DNA of 64,000 nucleotides from Candidatus Omnitrophota bacterium. Lineage in GTDB: Bacteria; Ratteibacteria; UBA8468; B48-G9; DTJG01. The stretch is from contig JAMWCD010000002.1 in NCBI GenBank assembly GCA_023818965.1, positions 80,817 through 144,816 on the forward strand, given 5' to 3'. Each line of letters starts with the position of its first letter. Positions within the stretch are counted from its first letter, which is position 1. Positions 44,674 through 53,229 of this stretch are shown here, one piece after another. A program made the translations under genes and the position numbers. The notes beneath the pieces are model-generated. The model was not told the DNA's origin. It saw nothing but the letters and a program-made list of their open reading frames with translations, and did no database searches.

Positions 44674-45027
44674 ATGCAGAAAAAAGCATTCACAATCATT
44701 GAGTTCCTTCTTGCATTTGTAATTATTTCCATTGCATTGATCGGTGGTTCTGCCTTTTTTTATGCCAATGCCAAAAACATTGTACATTCTGATATTACAC
44801 GACTTGCAACATGGAAGGCAATAGAAAAAATTGAAACATTAAAAGCAACAGATTATTCTCAAATCCCTGTGGGAACAACAACAGAAAATATTACAATGGG
44901 AAATACACAGGCACAGAGAATCACAATAGTCACTGAAGACACATCTGTCTCATTAAAAACAGTAAATGTGCAGGTTGTCTGGAATAATAGTAATATCAGT
45001 TTATCAACGATGATTGCAAAACAATGA
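44674..45027 (+). CDS. Minor prepilin, PilV/GspI-like
   Basis: A 117-residue prepilin-like protein with N-terminus MQKKA then FTIIEFLLAFVIISIALIGG. Glu5 of the mature form is present, but the residue before the cleavage point is Ala instead of the usual Gly. The class fits a tip-complex minor pilin. It starts 2 bp after the secretin stop and overlaps the next gene by 4 nt, so the three pilin-like genes here are likely co-translated. The exact subclass is uncertain. Confidence 0.82.
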   Translation: MQKKAFTIIEFLLAFVIISIALIGGSAFFYANAKNIVHSDITRLATWKAIEKIETLKATDYSQIPVGTTTENITMGNTQAQRITIVTEDTSVSLKTVNVQVVWNNSNISLSTMIAKQ

Positions 45028-45494
45028 AACCATTGAAATTTTTTAAAAAACGATGCGGAATAACTCTCATTGAATTGATGGTCGTTTTGATTCTTGGTTC
45101 ACTTGCAATTTTTTCTGTAAGCAGTATTGTTATTGAATCATATAAAGAATGGAAAAGAAGCAAGGATGTAGTTTCTCTTCAGGTTGATCTTGACCTTGCA
45201 TCTCATATGATTAAAAGTATCCTCGAGGAGGCAGATGATGTTTCTGTGGATGAAACAGGTAATCATATCATTGCCAGTAATCATTCTTACTGGATTCAGG
45301 AATTCTATCCTGATCCTGCAAATCCAAATATTCTAATCTGGAAAAATTCAAAAACAGGAGAAACACAGCAAGTGATTACAACATTAAAAAGCATAAGTTT
45401 CACAGAAGAAAATAACCTTGTTACAGTGACACTTGAAGTTCAGAAAGGAACAAAAATAATGAGTAATTCTTTTTCTGTTTTTATGAGGAATTGA
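45024..45494 (+). CDS. Minor prepilin, PilW/GspJ-like
   Basis: A 156-residue prepilin with leader MKPLKFFKKRCG and mature start ITLIELMVVLILGSLAIFSVSSI, Glu5 present. The C-terminal domain includes LASHMIKSILEEADDVSVDETGNHIIAS, typical of the larger GspJ/PilW minor pilins. It overlaps the preceding gene by 4 nt, and a downstream TTG overlaps its stop. It probably forms a tip complex with the neighbours. Confidence 0.85.
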   Translation: MKPLKFFKKRCGITLIELMVVLILGSLAIFSVSSIVIESYKEWKRSKDVVSLQVDLDLASHMIKSILEEADDVSVDETGNHIIASNHSYWIQEFYPDPANPNILIWKNSKTGETQQVITTLKSISFTEENNLVTVTLEVQKGTKIMSNSFSVFMRN

Positions 45495-45496
45495 AA

Positions 45497-46801
45497 ATGA
45501 AAAACAAAGGATATCTTCTGCCAATGGCTATCATTTTCATTTTGATTTCCCTGATCATGGGTATGGGTATTTTGTATCTTGGTGGAAGTGAGCAAATTGC
45601 TGCGATAAAACGGTATCACCAGGAACGAGCATTTTATATTGCAGAAGCAGGCATTAATAGAGCATTTGCTTATAAAAAAGCAAATGAATCATGGCATCCT
45701 GAACCAGGTCAAATCAGTTTCGGAGGTGGCTGGTTTCAGGTGACAGAATCAATTCAGGGAGAAACAATAATTTTTACTTCCACTGGTAATTACAAAAATT
45801 CAGTAGCACAGGTTTCTCTGATTACTTATAGAACACCAGGTTCAGGAGGTGGAGGCAGGGGTGGTTCATTCGGACAGGGATTATTCGGAAATCAATCAGT
45901 CACAATTTACAATAACGCCTGGATTGATAGTTACGACTCAAGATTAGGACCATATGGACCACAAAATAGAGGAAATCATGGAGATACAGGAAGCAAGGGC
46001 TCAATTTATCTCTACAACAATGCTCATATTTACGGAACAGCCATGGTTGAAAATGGTCCTCAGTATCTTACAATTGGTAATGGAGCAACAGTTTCTGATA
46101 GCGACCTTTATCATAATTTTGGTGACCCATTAAATAATCTTCCACCTGTGGTTGTTCCACAGGATTTAACATCATTACCATATCCTGTTCAGGGAGACCC
46201 AAGAATTACAGGAAACTATACCCTTTCAAATGGTATTTTGACTGTAGGAAATAATAAAACCATAACAATTTCAGGCGGGGATTTCAGGTTTAAGAAAATA
46301 ACACTGAATAATAATTCAATTATGTATATCACTGGTAATTCAAGATTCTATATTGAATCTGCCATTACCCTTTCAAACAATAGCAACGTGATTATTCAAA
46401 ACAATAGCACAATCATCTGGTATCTTGGTAATCAGGGAACAACCTTTACTCCAACACTTGCTAACAACTCAGTTATTAATAATACTTCTTCAGCACCTGG
46501 CAATTTAAGAATTTATGTAGCAAGTAATAATACCAATATTACTCTCGCAAACAATGCTATGGCATTTAATGGGGTTATATACGCTCCAACATCATCAGTG
46601 ACACTTGCAAATAACAGTCAGTTTTTTGGAGGGATTGTATCAAAAACACTTACCCTTGTAAATAATGCTTCTGTTCATTATGATATTGCCTTGCGAGATA
46701 TAAATTTTCCTGAAGACCCTGGAAATAGTGGTGGCACTGGACCAGGAACAAGGGTCATTGTCCGCTGGACAAAACCTGACTGGTCACAGAGATTACAATA
46801 A
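45497..46801 (+). CDS. PilX-like minor pilin fused to an Asn-rich beta-helix-like domain
   Basis: About 434 residues. The N-terminus KNKGYLLPMAIIFILISLIMGMGILYLG is a PilX-type membrane helix, followed by RAFYIAEAGINRAFAY, a PilX hallmark. A Gly-rich linker (near 118) leads to a long domain of repeating short strands rich in Asn (ITLSNNSNVIIQNNS, VTLANNSQFFGGIV, LTLVNNASVHYD), which looks like a right-handed beta-helix. Such large PilX proteins may act as pilus-tip adhesins. ATG 45497 is preferred to the TTG at 45491 because GAGGA is then about 8 nt upstream. The typical PilX prepilin cleavage Gly is at G in KNKG. Confidence 0.8.
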   Translation: MKNKGYLLPMAIIFILISLIMGMGILYLGGSEQIAAIKRYHQERAFYIAEAGINRAFAYKKANESWHPEPGQISFGGGWFQVTESIQGETIIFTSTGNYKNSVAQVSLITYRTPGSGGGGRGGSFGQGLFGNQSVTIYNNAWIDSYDSRLGPYGPQNRGNHGDTGSKGSIYLYNNAHIYGTAMVENGPQYLTIGNGATVSDSDLYHNFGDPLNNLPPVVVPQDLTSLPYPVQGDPRITGNYTLSNGILTVGNNKTITISGGDFRFKKITLNNNSIMYITGNSRFYIESAITLSNNSNVIIQNNSTIIWYLGNQGTTFTPTLANNSVINNTSSAPGNLRIYVASNNTNITLANNAMAFNGVIYAPTSSVTLANNSQFFGGIVSKTLTLVNNASVHYDIALRDINFPEDPGNSGGTGPGTRVIVRWTKPDWSQRLQ

Positions 46802-46836
46802 GATTTAAAAATCATTTTGAAAAACAGGATAACACA

Positions 46837-47892
46837 ATGGAATTTGTTGTATTTGAACCTGGTGAGAAATATCAAAGGAAAAACAGAAAATGGCAGGGAA
46901 TACCAGGAATTGAAAGAACCCCTGATGGAATCTTGTGGGTAACCTGGTACAGTGGTGGTCATGGTGAAGGACCTGATAATTATGTCATTGTTGTCTGCAG
47001 TAAAGATGGCGGAAAAACATGGTCAAAACCATTGCTTGCTATTGACCCACCTGATGACATCCGTGCCTTTGACCCGTGCCTCTGGGTCAGCCCTGATGAA
47101 AAATTACATTTATTCTGGAGTATGAGCAAAAACTGGTGGGATGGAATTGGTGGTGTATGGACAATGGTTGCAGAAAAAAATATTCAAGGTGACCTTGTCT
47201 GGAGCAAGCCATCAAGAATTGCTGATGGAATAATGATGAATAAACCTGTTGTTTTATCAACAGGAAAGGTGTTATTTCCGATTGCAGTGTGGAACAGAGA
47301 ACCATTTATTCCTGAAATGGAACATCTGCGATTCTCAAATGTTTATGTTTCTGGTGATTATGGAAAAACCATTGAACTACTTGGACAGGCAGATGTTCCA
47401 GATAGAACATGTGATGAACATATGATTGTCGAACTTTCTGATGGTTCATTGTGGATGCTTGTAAGAACATCTTATGGCATTGGTGAAAGTTTTTCATTTG
47501 ATATGGGAAAAACATGGACAAGAGGAAAACCATCTTCAATCAATGGACCTAATTCAAGATTTCACATAAGGAAATTAAAGTCAGGTAATATCCTGCTCAT
47601 CAATCACTCTGGTTTTACAGGAAAAAATCGTTCACACCTGACAGCATTATTGTCAGAAAACGATGGAAAAACATGGGATTATAAACTTCTCCTGGATGAA
47701 CGAAACAATGTTTCTTATCCTGATGCTATTGAATCAGATCGAAAAATATTTATCATATATGACCGCGACCGCTATGGAGAAAAAGAAATTCTTATGGCAA
47801 CAGTCACAGAAAATGATATAAAAGCAGGAAAAATCATTTCCCCTGGTTCCCAACTGAAAAAAATTGTTGACCCGCAACCATACGAGAAATAA
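46837..47892 (+). CDS. BNR/Asp-box sialidase-like protein
   Basis: A 351-residue six-bladed propeller protein without a signal peptide. Four Asp-box motifs are visible: SKDGGKTW (about 51), SGDYGKTI (about 172), SFDMGKTW (about 222) and SENDGKTWDY (about 271). These place it in the sialidase superfamily. Without the catalytic Arg triad and Tyr/Glu being verified, the activity (sialidase, other exo-glycosidase or lyase) is open. It begins 35 bp after the PilX-like gene with CAGGA upstream and is followed directly by a DedA gene. Confidence 0.78.
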   Translation: MEFVVFEPGEKYQRKNRKWQGIPGIERTPDGILWVTWYSGGHGEGPDNYVIVVCSKDGGKTWSKPLLAIDPPDDIRAFDPCLWVSPDEKLHLFWSMSKNWWDGIGGVWTMVAEKNIQGDLVWSKPSRIADGIMMNKPVVLSTGKVLFPIAVWNREPFIPEMEHLRFSNVYVSGDYGKTIELLGQADVPDRTCDEHMIVELSDGSLWMLVRTSYGIGESFSFDMGKTWTRGKPSSINGPNSRFHIRKLKSGNILLINHSGFTGKNRSHLTALLSENDGKTWDYKLLLDERNNVSYPDAIESDRKIFIIYDRDRYGEKEILMATVTENDIKAGKIISPGSQLKKIVDPQPYEK

Positions 47893-48522
47893 ATGGAAAA
47901 CATATTATCACATTTTGCTTCTTTCATTGTTTCAGTAATTGAAAAAACAGGGTATCTTGGGGTCTTTATTTTGATGACCTTTGAGTCAGCATTAATTCCC
48001 ATCCCTTCTGAAATTACCATGCCATTTGCAGGTTATCTTGTTTCAATAAAAAAGATGAATATTCACATTCTTTCATTTGTTGGTGCTTTTGCAAATCTTG
48101 TTGGTTCTATAATGGCATACTGGCTTGGATTCTGGGCAGAAGAAAAAATGATCAGACAATGGGTTAAAAAACATGGAAAATTTATTTTATTGACAGAAGA
48201 TGACTATGAAAAATCAGAAAGATGGTTCAGAAGATTTGGAGACCCGATTGTTTTTTTTACAAGGATTACACCGGGAGTAAGAACATTTATATCATTACCA
48301 GCAGGAGTGGCAAAAACAAATTTTGTAAAATTCTGCATTTACACATTTCTGGGTTCACTGATATGGTGCTATTTTCTTTCGTATATTGGATTTTTTCTCG
48401 GACAGAACTGGAAACACATTGAGATGTATTATAGGAAATTTGAATTTTTGATTTTTTTTGCGATCGTTTCCGGAATTACATTGTATGTTTTCCACAAAAT
48501 AAAAAAAATAAAAAACAGTTGA
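47893..48522 (+). CDS. DedA family membrane protein
   Basis: A 209-residue DedA/SNARE-associated family membrane protein; members are linked to flipping or transport of undecaprenyl phosphate and phospholipids. It has FESALIPIPSEITMPFAG (about 31-48), the conserved GALIGSIIAYWLG-like GAFANLVGSIMAYWLGFW near 62, and FFTRITPGVRTFISLPAGVA near 119-138 with the essential Arg residues. The ATG follows the sialidase-like stop directly. It ends 3 bp from the convergent pcm gene. Confidence 0.92.
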   Translation: MENILSHFASFIVSVIEKTGYLGVFILMTFESALIPIPSEITMPFAGYLVSIKKMNIHILSFVGAFANLVGSIMAYWLGFWAEEKMIRQWVKKHGKFILLTEDDYEKSERWFRRFGDPIVFFTRITPGVRTFISLPAGVAKTNFVKFCIYTFLGSLIWCYFLSYIGFFLGQNWKHIEMYYRKFEFLIFFAIVSGITLYVFHKIKKIKNS

Positions 48523-48525
48523 TTA

Positions 48526-49167
48526 TTACCAGCCCTCCTTACCCTTTAATGGCACAAACTGACATCCTCCATAATTCTGTGTAGTCAACTTTCCTTTTCT
48601 TTTTATCCCCCTGATTAAACTCTGGGAGAAAAGATCCCCAACAGGAATAATGATTTTACCGTTTTCATCAAGTTGTTTTATCAGGGACTCAGGAATACTT
48701 GGAGCACCTGCTGTCACAATAATAATTTTATACGGTGCGAATTCCTCCCATCCTACTGTTCCATCAGCAACTTTTATTTTCACATGATAACCAAGTTTTT
48801 TAAGAACATTTTCTGCCCTTTCTGCCAGTTGTGGTATCCTTTCAACAGAATAAACCTCACAACCAAGTTCACATAGAATTGCTGATTGATAACCCGAGCC
48901 AGTTCCAATCTCAAGAACTTTGTCTCCATACTCTGGCTCTGCAAGTTCAGTCATAATCACCACCATGTACGGCTGACTGATGGTCTGCCCAAATCCGATA
49001 GGAAGGGGACAATCGTCATATGCAGACGTCTTTAATTCTTCAGGGACAAATTCTTCTCGAGGGACTTTCAAAAATGCTGATAGCACCCTTTCATCTTTTA
49101 TACCCCTTGCACGAATCTGTTGTTCCACCATTAAACGTCTTAATTCATTATAGTCAATTTTTTCCAT
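48526..49167 (-). CDS. pcm: Protein-L-isoaspartate O-methyltransferase
   Basis: Repairs isoaspartyl residues in aged proteins using SAM. The 213-residue protein has RGIKDERVLSAFLKVPREEFVPE (about 20-42), the substrate segment LPIGFGQTISQPYMVV near 55-70, the SAM motif VLEIGTGSGYQSAILCE near 84 and GKIIIPVGD near 167. The start overlaps the GT2 gene's stop by 14 bp, and it is the last gene of the leftward run. Confidence 0.94.
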   Translation of the reverse strand: MEKIDYNELRRLMVEQQIRARGIKDERVLSAFLKVPREEFVPEELKTSAYDDCPLPIGFGQTISQPYMVVIMTELAEPEYGDKVLEIGTGSGYQSAILCELGCEVYSVERIPQLAERAENVLKKLGYHVKIKVADGTVGWEEFAPYKIIIVTAGAPSIPESLIKQLDENGKIIIPVGDLFSQSLIRGIKRKGKLTTQNYGGCQFVPLKGKEGW

Positions 49168-49837
49168 ACCCTGTAAGAATTTTCAAAATCATCAGAAAAA
49201 AATTCACTGTATCCTGAACAGGTTTGATTTTACTTCTTTTTTTATTGTATACCGTAGTAACAGGCACAGAAACAATTTTTACCCCCTTCCACGAGGCACG
49301 AAGAAGTATTTCTGTTTCTGTCTCAAAATGGTCAGTAATAAGCTTCATTTTTTCAACAACTTCTTTTCTGATGGCTCTGAATCCATTTTGAGAATCAGGT
49401 ATCCACTGACAGGCAAGAAGTGAGATCAACAGTGACATAGAAAGATTTGTGATTCTTCTGAGAAAGGGCATATTTGTTCCAATGATTTTTCTTTTTCCAA
49501 CAATAATTCCTGCCCTTTTATTCTTCCTCAGTGCTTTGAGAAAAATATGTATGTCAGAAGGAAGATGCTGACCATCCCCATCCATTGTGATAAACTGGTT
49601 AAAAGAAAGTTTTTTGAGATACGCAAATCCAGTTTTCAAAGCAGCACCCTTGCCCAGACATACTGGATGTCTTATTACAATGGCTCCGTTTTCCTCGGCA
49701 ATTTTCCCTGTATCATCGGTTGAACCATCATCAACAACAAATACATCTGGTACTATCTTTTTAACCTCTCTCACAAGATTCCCGATTGACTCTGCCTCAT
49801 TGTGCGCAGGTATTAAAATAGCAAGATTCTCTTCCAT
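49154..49837 (-). CDS. Glycosyltransferase family 2 (dolichol-phosphate mannosyltransferase-like)
   Basis: A 227-residue GT-A enzyme. It has LAILIPAHNEAESIGNLVREV (about 5-25), VFVVDDGSTDDTGKIAEENGA near 33-53, GKGAALKTGFAYLK and FITMDGDGQHLPSDI near 88 (DxD-type), and DSQNGFRAIRKEV near 152. This is the polyprenyl-phosphate glycosyltransferase type without C-terminal membrane helices. It could supply mannosyl-phosphate polyprenol to the TMTC-like protein; that is inference. ATG 49837 is chosen over the TTG at 49852 because it gives the family start. Confidence 0.87.
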   Translation of the reverse strand: MEENLAILIPAHNEAESIGNLVREVKKIVPDVFVVDDGSTDDTGKIAEENGAIVIRHPVCLGKGAALKTGFAYLKKLSFNQFITMDGDGQHLPSDIHIFLKALRKNKRAGIIVGKRKIIGTNMPFLRRITNLSMSLLISLLACQWIPDSQNGFRAIRKEVVEKMKLITDHFETETEILLRASWKGVKIVSVPVTTVYNKKRSKIKPVQDTVNFFLMILKILTGYGKN

Positions 49838-49841
49838 AAAT

Positions 49842-51872
49842 TCAATCCACAATTTTATTTTCTTTCATTTTTTCAAGAAGTTCCTTTACCCTTGAGTATT
49901 TTTCAGTAAGATACAATTTCTCGTTTAATATTCTCTCAGCTTCTTTTCGTGCTTGAGTTAACAGTTCAATATCAGTAACAATGTTACCTATTTTCAGCGG
50001 CAAAACACCATGCTGCCTGACACCCAATAGATCGCCAGGTCCTCTTAATGTCAGATCTATTTCAGCAAGTTTCAATCCATCCTCTATCTCAAGAAATGAT
50101 TCAAGTCGCTGAATGGTAACAATGTCTTCAGTATGATAAACCAGCAAACAATAACCAGTATCACCGCTTCTTCCAACTCTTCCCCTCATTTGATGCAGTT
50201 GTGAAAGCCCGAACTTTTCTGCCCCATCAATAATAATAAAATTTGCGTCAGGAATGTCTATCCCTACCTCAATGACAGTGGTTGAAACAATAATACGAAG
50301 TTTTTTTTCTCTAAATTTTTCAACAACCAATGATTTTTCATTGCCACTCATCCTTCCGTGAAGCAATCCAACATACTGTGGATCAACAATTTGCTTGATA
50401 TTGTTGAAATGATGAAGTACTGATTTTTCTTCTCCCTCTATGGCTGGTGCAACAAAGTATCCCTGTTTTCCCTCTGAAACCTGCTTTTTAACAAAATCAT
50501 ATACTTTTTCAATCTCATCATCCTTGAACAAATAACTGATGACATTTCTACTTCCTTTTGGTAACTGTCCTATCGTTGACATATCAATATTTCCATAGAA
50601 TGCCAGTGCAACACTTCTTGGAATGGGTGTTGCACTTAAAGAAAGATGGTGCACTCCAGAGTTTCTTTTCAGAAGAACATTACGTTGCTCAACGCCAAAC
50701 TTATGCTGTTCATCAATTACAACAACCTTTAAATTGGAATATGTGATTTTTTCATTTAAGAGTGCCTGCGTTCCAAAAATCACCCTGGCATATCCTTTTT
50801 CTATGTTCTCCCTTATAGTTTTTTTCATTTTCTCAGGCAATCCACCAATCAATAATTCACTTTCAATCCCGCAATCAAGGAAAAAAGGATGCCAGTTCAA
50901 ATAATGTTGCTCAGCAAGGATTTCAGTTGGTGCAAGAAACACGCCCTGACCCGACCTTGTAGCAAAAATCCACAATAAAAAAATTGCAACAACGGTCTTA
51001 CCTGAACCAACATCACCCTGCACAAGACGATTGATGGTCTTCCCCGAGCGAAGGTCATCAACAATCTCCATCATCACCTTCTTCTGATCAGATGTCACAA
51101 CAAATGGCAATTTTTCTATGAAGTTATTAACTAATGAACTTCTGAACTCATAACCACTGATATTTTCCGACTTGAAACTGGTAAAATTCTTCTTAAACAG
51201 CAATCCAATCTGCAACCTGAAGAATTCGTCAAAAATCAAGTGCCTTCTTGCCCTTTCAAGATTTATTTGGTTTTCTGGAAAATGAATATTGGTCATTGCA
51301 TGTCTCATGTTTGACAGTCCCAATTTACTTCTATCTTCAAGAGGTAGAATGTCCTGCGGAAATTCCTGTATGTTTTTTAGAACATAATGAATGCATTTTC
51401 GCATAAAATTCTGTGTGATTCCAGAAGCAACAGAATAAACAGGAAGGATGTAATTAAGTTTTTTCCCCTTTTCAAGAATTTCAAAAAGGGGACTGTTAAT
51501 CTGAATATTGTTTTTGTATTGCTCTACCCTGCCATAAACGAAAACCTTCACACCTGCTTTTAATGTATTCAATATGTATCGCTGATTGAAAAAAACAAGA
51601 AAAATCACTCCTGTCCCATCTGAAACAGCAACCCTTATGATAAAAAGATTTCTGATCCTCTCTTCCTCAGTTGCAACCACTTCGCCCCTCAATGAAACCA
51701 TCTCACCTGGAACAACTTCACTGATTTTTTTCACCTGTCTTCTATCAATATATTTTCTGGGAAAATGAAAAAGCAGGTCATTTACTGTCCTGATACCCAT
51801 CTTTGCAAGGGACTCTGCCCTTTGCGGTCCGACACCAGGAATCATTTTTACAGATGTTTCTGGCATTAACAT
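49842..51872 (-). CDS. recG: ATP-dependent DNA helicase RecG
   Basis: Branch-migration helicase that remodels stalled forks and recombination intermediates. The 676-residue protein has an N-terminal wedge/OB domain (about 1-190), Walker A QGDVGSGKTVVA near 274, the DEQH-type VVIDEQHKFGVEQR near 376, LSATPIPR near 405, and the C-terminal FGLSQLHQMRGRVGRSG near 565 with DLLGVRQHG. Complete. An octamer array lies within the coding sequence near residues 239-252, encoding EFRSSLVNNFIE. It follows the unknown gene by 2 bp. Confidence 0.96.
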   Translation of the reverse strand: MLMPETSVKMIPGVGPQRAESLAKMGIRTVNDLLFHFPRKYIDRRQVKKISEVVPGEMVSLRGEVVATEEERIRNLFIIRVAVSDGTGVIFLVFFNQRYILNTLKAGVKVFVYGRVEQYKNNIQINSPLFEILEKGKKLNYILPVYSVASGITQNFMRKCIHYVLKNIQEFPQDILPLEDRSKLGLSNMRHAMTNIHFPENQINLERARRHLIFDEFFRLQIGLLFKKNFTSFKSENISGYEFRSSLVNNFIEKLPFVVTSDQKKVMMEIVDDLRSGKTINRLVQGDVGSGKTVVAIFLLWIFATRSGQGVFLAPTEILAEQHYLNWHPFFLDCGIESELLIGGLPEKMKKTIRENIEKGYARVIFGTQALLNEKITYSNLKVVVIDEQHKFGVEQRNVLLKRNSGVHHLSLSATPIPRSVALAFYGNIDMSTIGQLPKGSRNVISYLFKDDEIEKVYDFVKKQVSEGKQGYFVAPAIEGEEKSVLHHFNNIKQIVDPQYVGLLHGRMSGNEKSLVVEKFREKKLRIIVSTTVIEVGIDIPDANFIIIDGAEKFGLSQLHQMRGRVGRSGDTGYCLLVYHTEDIVTIQRLESFLEIEDGLKLAEIDLTLRGPGDLLGVRQHGVLPLKIGNIVTDIELLTQARKEAERILNEKLYLTEKYSRVKELLEKMKENKIVD
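51117..51156 (-). repeat. Octamer array inside recG
   Basis: Plus strand units TATGAAGT, TATTAACT, AATGAACT, TCTGAACT, CATAACCA. On the minus strand this gives TTCAGAAG, TTCATTAG, TTAATAAC, TTCATAGA, the same consensus as the start-codon arrays. The 8-bp period is out of step with codons, yet the recG frame stays open. Confidence 0.6.
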
Positions 51873-51874
51873 TG

Positions 51875-52417
51875 TTAGCGGAGGGGTAATTCCATCTGTT
51901 CACGATTTGAGGAAATTATGTTGTAAAATTTGAGAACCCTTAACAGGTCACAAACAAGAGAAGAATAAACCTTTCTTGGCTCAATTTTCTCAATCACACC
52001 ATTGATGATTGAAGGAATTGTCATCAAATGGTCAATTCCTGTATCATGCAGTTTTTTTAATACCTTCCCTCTTAAATCAGAATGAGAAGGTAACTGTGAA
52101 ATGATTAATAACTTTTGAAAATTTTCTCCTTTGAACCATTCCTCAAACTTTTTTATGTGTGTTTCCTTTGCAAATTCAACAATCTCAGGAAATGTTTCAA
52201 GAACCCTGGTTGTAATTTTACAGGTATGCCAGGCTACAACTTTTACTATGCCTGCACTGATATTTTCAACACTTTTTTCATCGAGTAAAAATCCTGTATC
52301 AAACTGCTCTGCCTCAATCTGTTTTTTTCTAATCAATATAAGATTTCCGCTTCGGGCTGTAAAATATTTTCTTTGCTGAAAAAATTCTTCAACAAGTTCA
52401 AGAATTACCTCGCTCAT
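51875..52417 (-). CDS. Conserved-looking hypothetical protein between recG and pilD
   Basis: A 180-residue protein that I do not recognise. It starts MSEVILELVEEFFQQRKYFTARSGNLILIRKKQIEAEQFDTGFLL, a helix followed by strands, which vaguely resembles the start of a restriction-endonuclease-like fold but lacks a clear D-(D/E)xK site. There is no signal peptide or membrane helix. A later part (HIKKFEEWFKGENFQKLLIISQLPSHSD; TGIDHLMTIPSIINGVIEKI) suggests alternating helices and strands. It lies 2 bp before pilD's direction neighbour and 2 bp ahead of recG, so it is translated with recG. Confidence 0.7.
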   Translation of the reverse strand: MSEVILELVEEFFQQRKYFTARSGNLILIRKKQIEAEQFDTGFLLDEKSVENISAGIVKVVAWHTCKITTRVLETFPEIVEFAKETHIKKFEEWFKGENFQKLLIISQLPSHSDLRGKVLKKLHDTGIDHLMTIPSIINGVIEKIEPRKVYSSLVCDLLRVLKFYNIISSNREQMELPLR

Positions 52418-52419
52418 AG

Positions 52420-53229
52420 TCAGGGAATAAAATAAAGTGAAAGAAAATAACTACCTTTGTACAGAATTGCAATTATCGCTCCTGCTGCAAGATATGGACC
52501 AAAAGGAACATAATCGTCCCATTTCTTCTTTTTTGAATAAATAAGTGCAAGGCTGATAATCGTCCCGATGATTGAACCAAAGAATATTGAAAGAAAAACT
52601 CCCCTCCATCCAAGGAAAGCACCAATTGCAGCAAGTAATTTTAAATCTCCGCCTCCCATTGCCTCCTTTTTATAAATAATTTTTCCTGTAATTGCAAGCA
52701 ATGCTACGATAAGTCCTCCTGTTAATGCACCTGAAAAACTGTAAAGAAGCCGAGAGATTGCTATAAATGTTTCTGCTGAAGTTTTTGAAAAAAAGAAATT
52801 CTGACATAAAAAGGCACCAACCATCCCCAAAGGTATGAGAGGTAAAACAATAATATCAGGAACAAGAAATGTTTCAAAATCAATGCCACTGATAATGACA
52901 AGTCCCAGAGCGAAAATAAAGTAAAATAGAAATGGACAGAATAAACCATGTGCAAGAAATTTTTCGTAAAGCATAAGAGATATAACACCCATAATCAATT
53001 CAACTACAGGATACCTGATGGAAATTGTTTTCTTACAATATCTGCATTTTCCTCTTAACAGGATATAACTTAACACTGGAATATTATCATACCATTTTAT
53101 ACTGTGCCTGCACTTCGGGCAGAAAGAACCAGGAAAAATGATGGATTTGTTTCTCGGTAGCCGATAAATAACAACATTCGCAAAACTTCCAAAGCATACT
53201 CCAATAATAAATGCAAGGAATTCTTTCAT
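52420..53229 (-). CDS. pilD: Prepilin peptidase / N-methyltransferase
   Basis: Cleaves prepilin leaders and methylates the new N-terminus at the inner membrane. The 269-residue protein has the methylase zinc site CPKC...CRYC near 38-64, and the aspartyl protease motifs GIDFETFLVPD near 121 and GGGDLKLLAAIGAFLGW near 196-212 (GxGD). Eight hydrophobic helices are expected. It should process the five prepilins of the pilus locus, although it lies 6 kb away in the Tol-Pal run. It overlaps the CpoB-like gene by 4 nt. Confidence 0.96.
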   Translation of the reverse strand: MKEFLAFIIGVCFGSFANVVIYRLPRNKSIIFPGSFCPKCRHSIKWYDNIPVLSYILLRGKCRYCKKTISIRYPVVELIMGVISLMLYEKFLAHGLFCPFLFYFIFALGLVIISGIDFETFLVPDIIVLPLIPLGMVGAFLCQNFFFSKTSAETFIAISRLLYSFSGALTGGLIVALLAITGKIIYKKEAMGGGDLKLLAAIGAFLGWRGVFLSIFFGSIIGTIISLALIYSKKKKWDDYVPFGPYLAAGAIIAILYKGSYFLSLYFIP

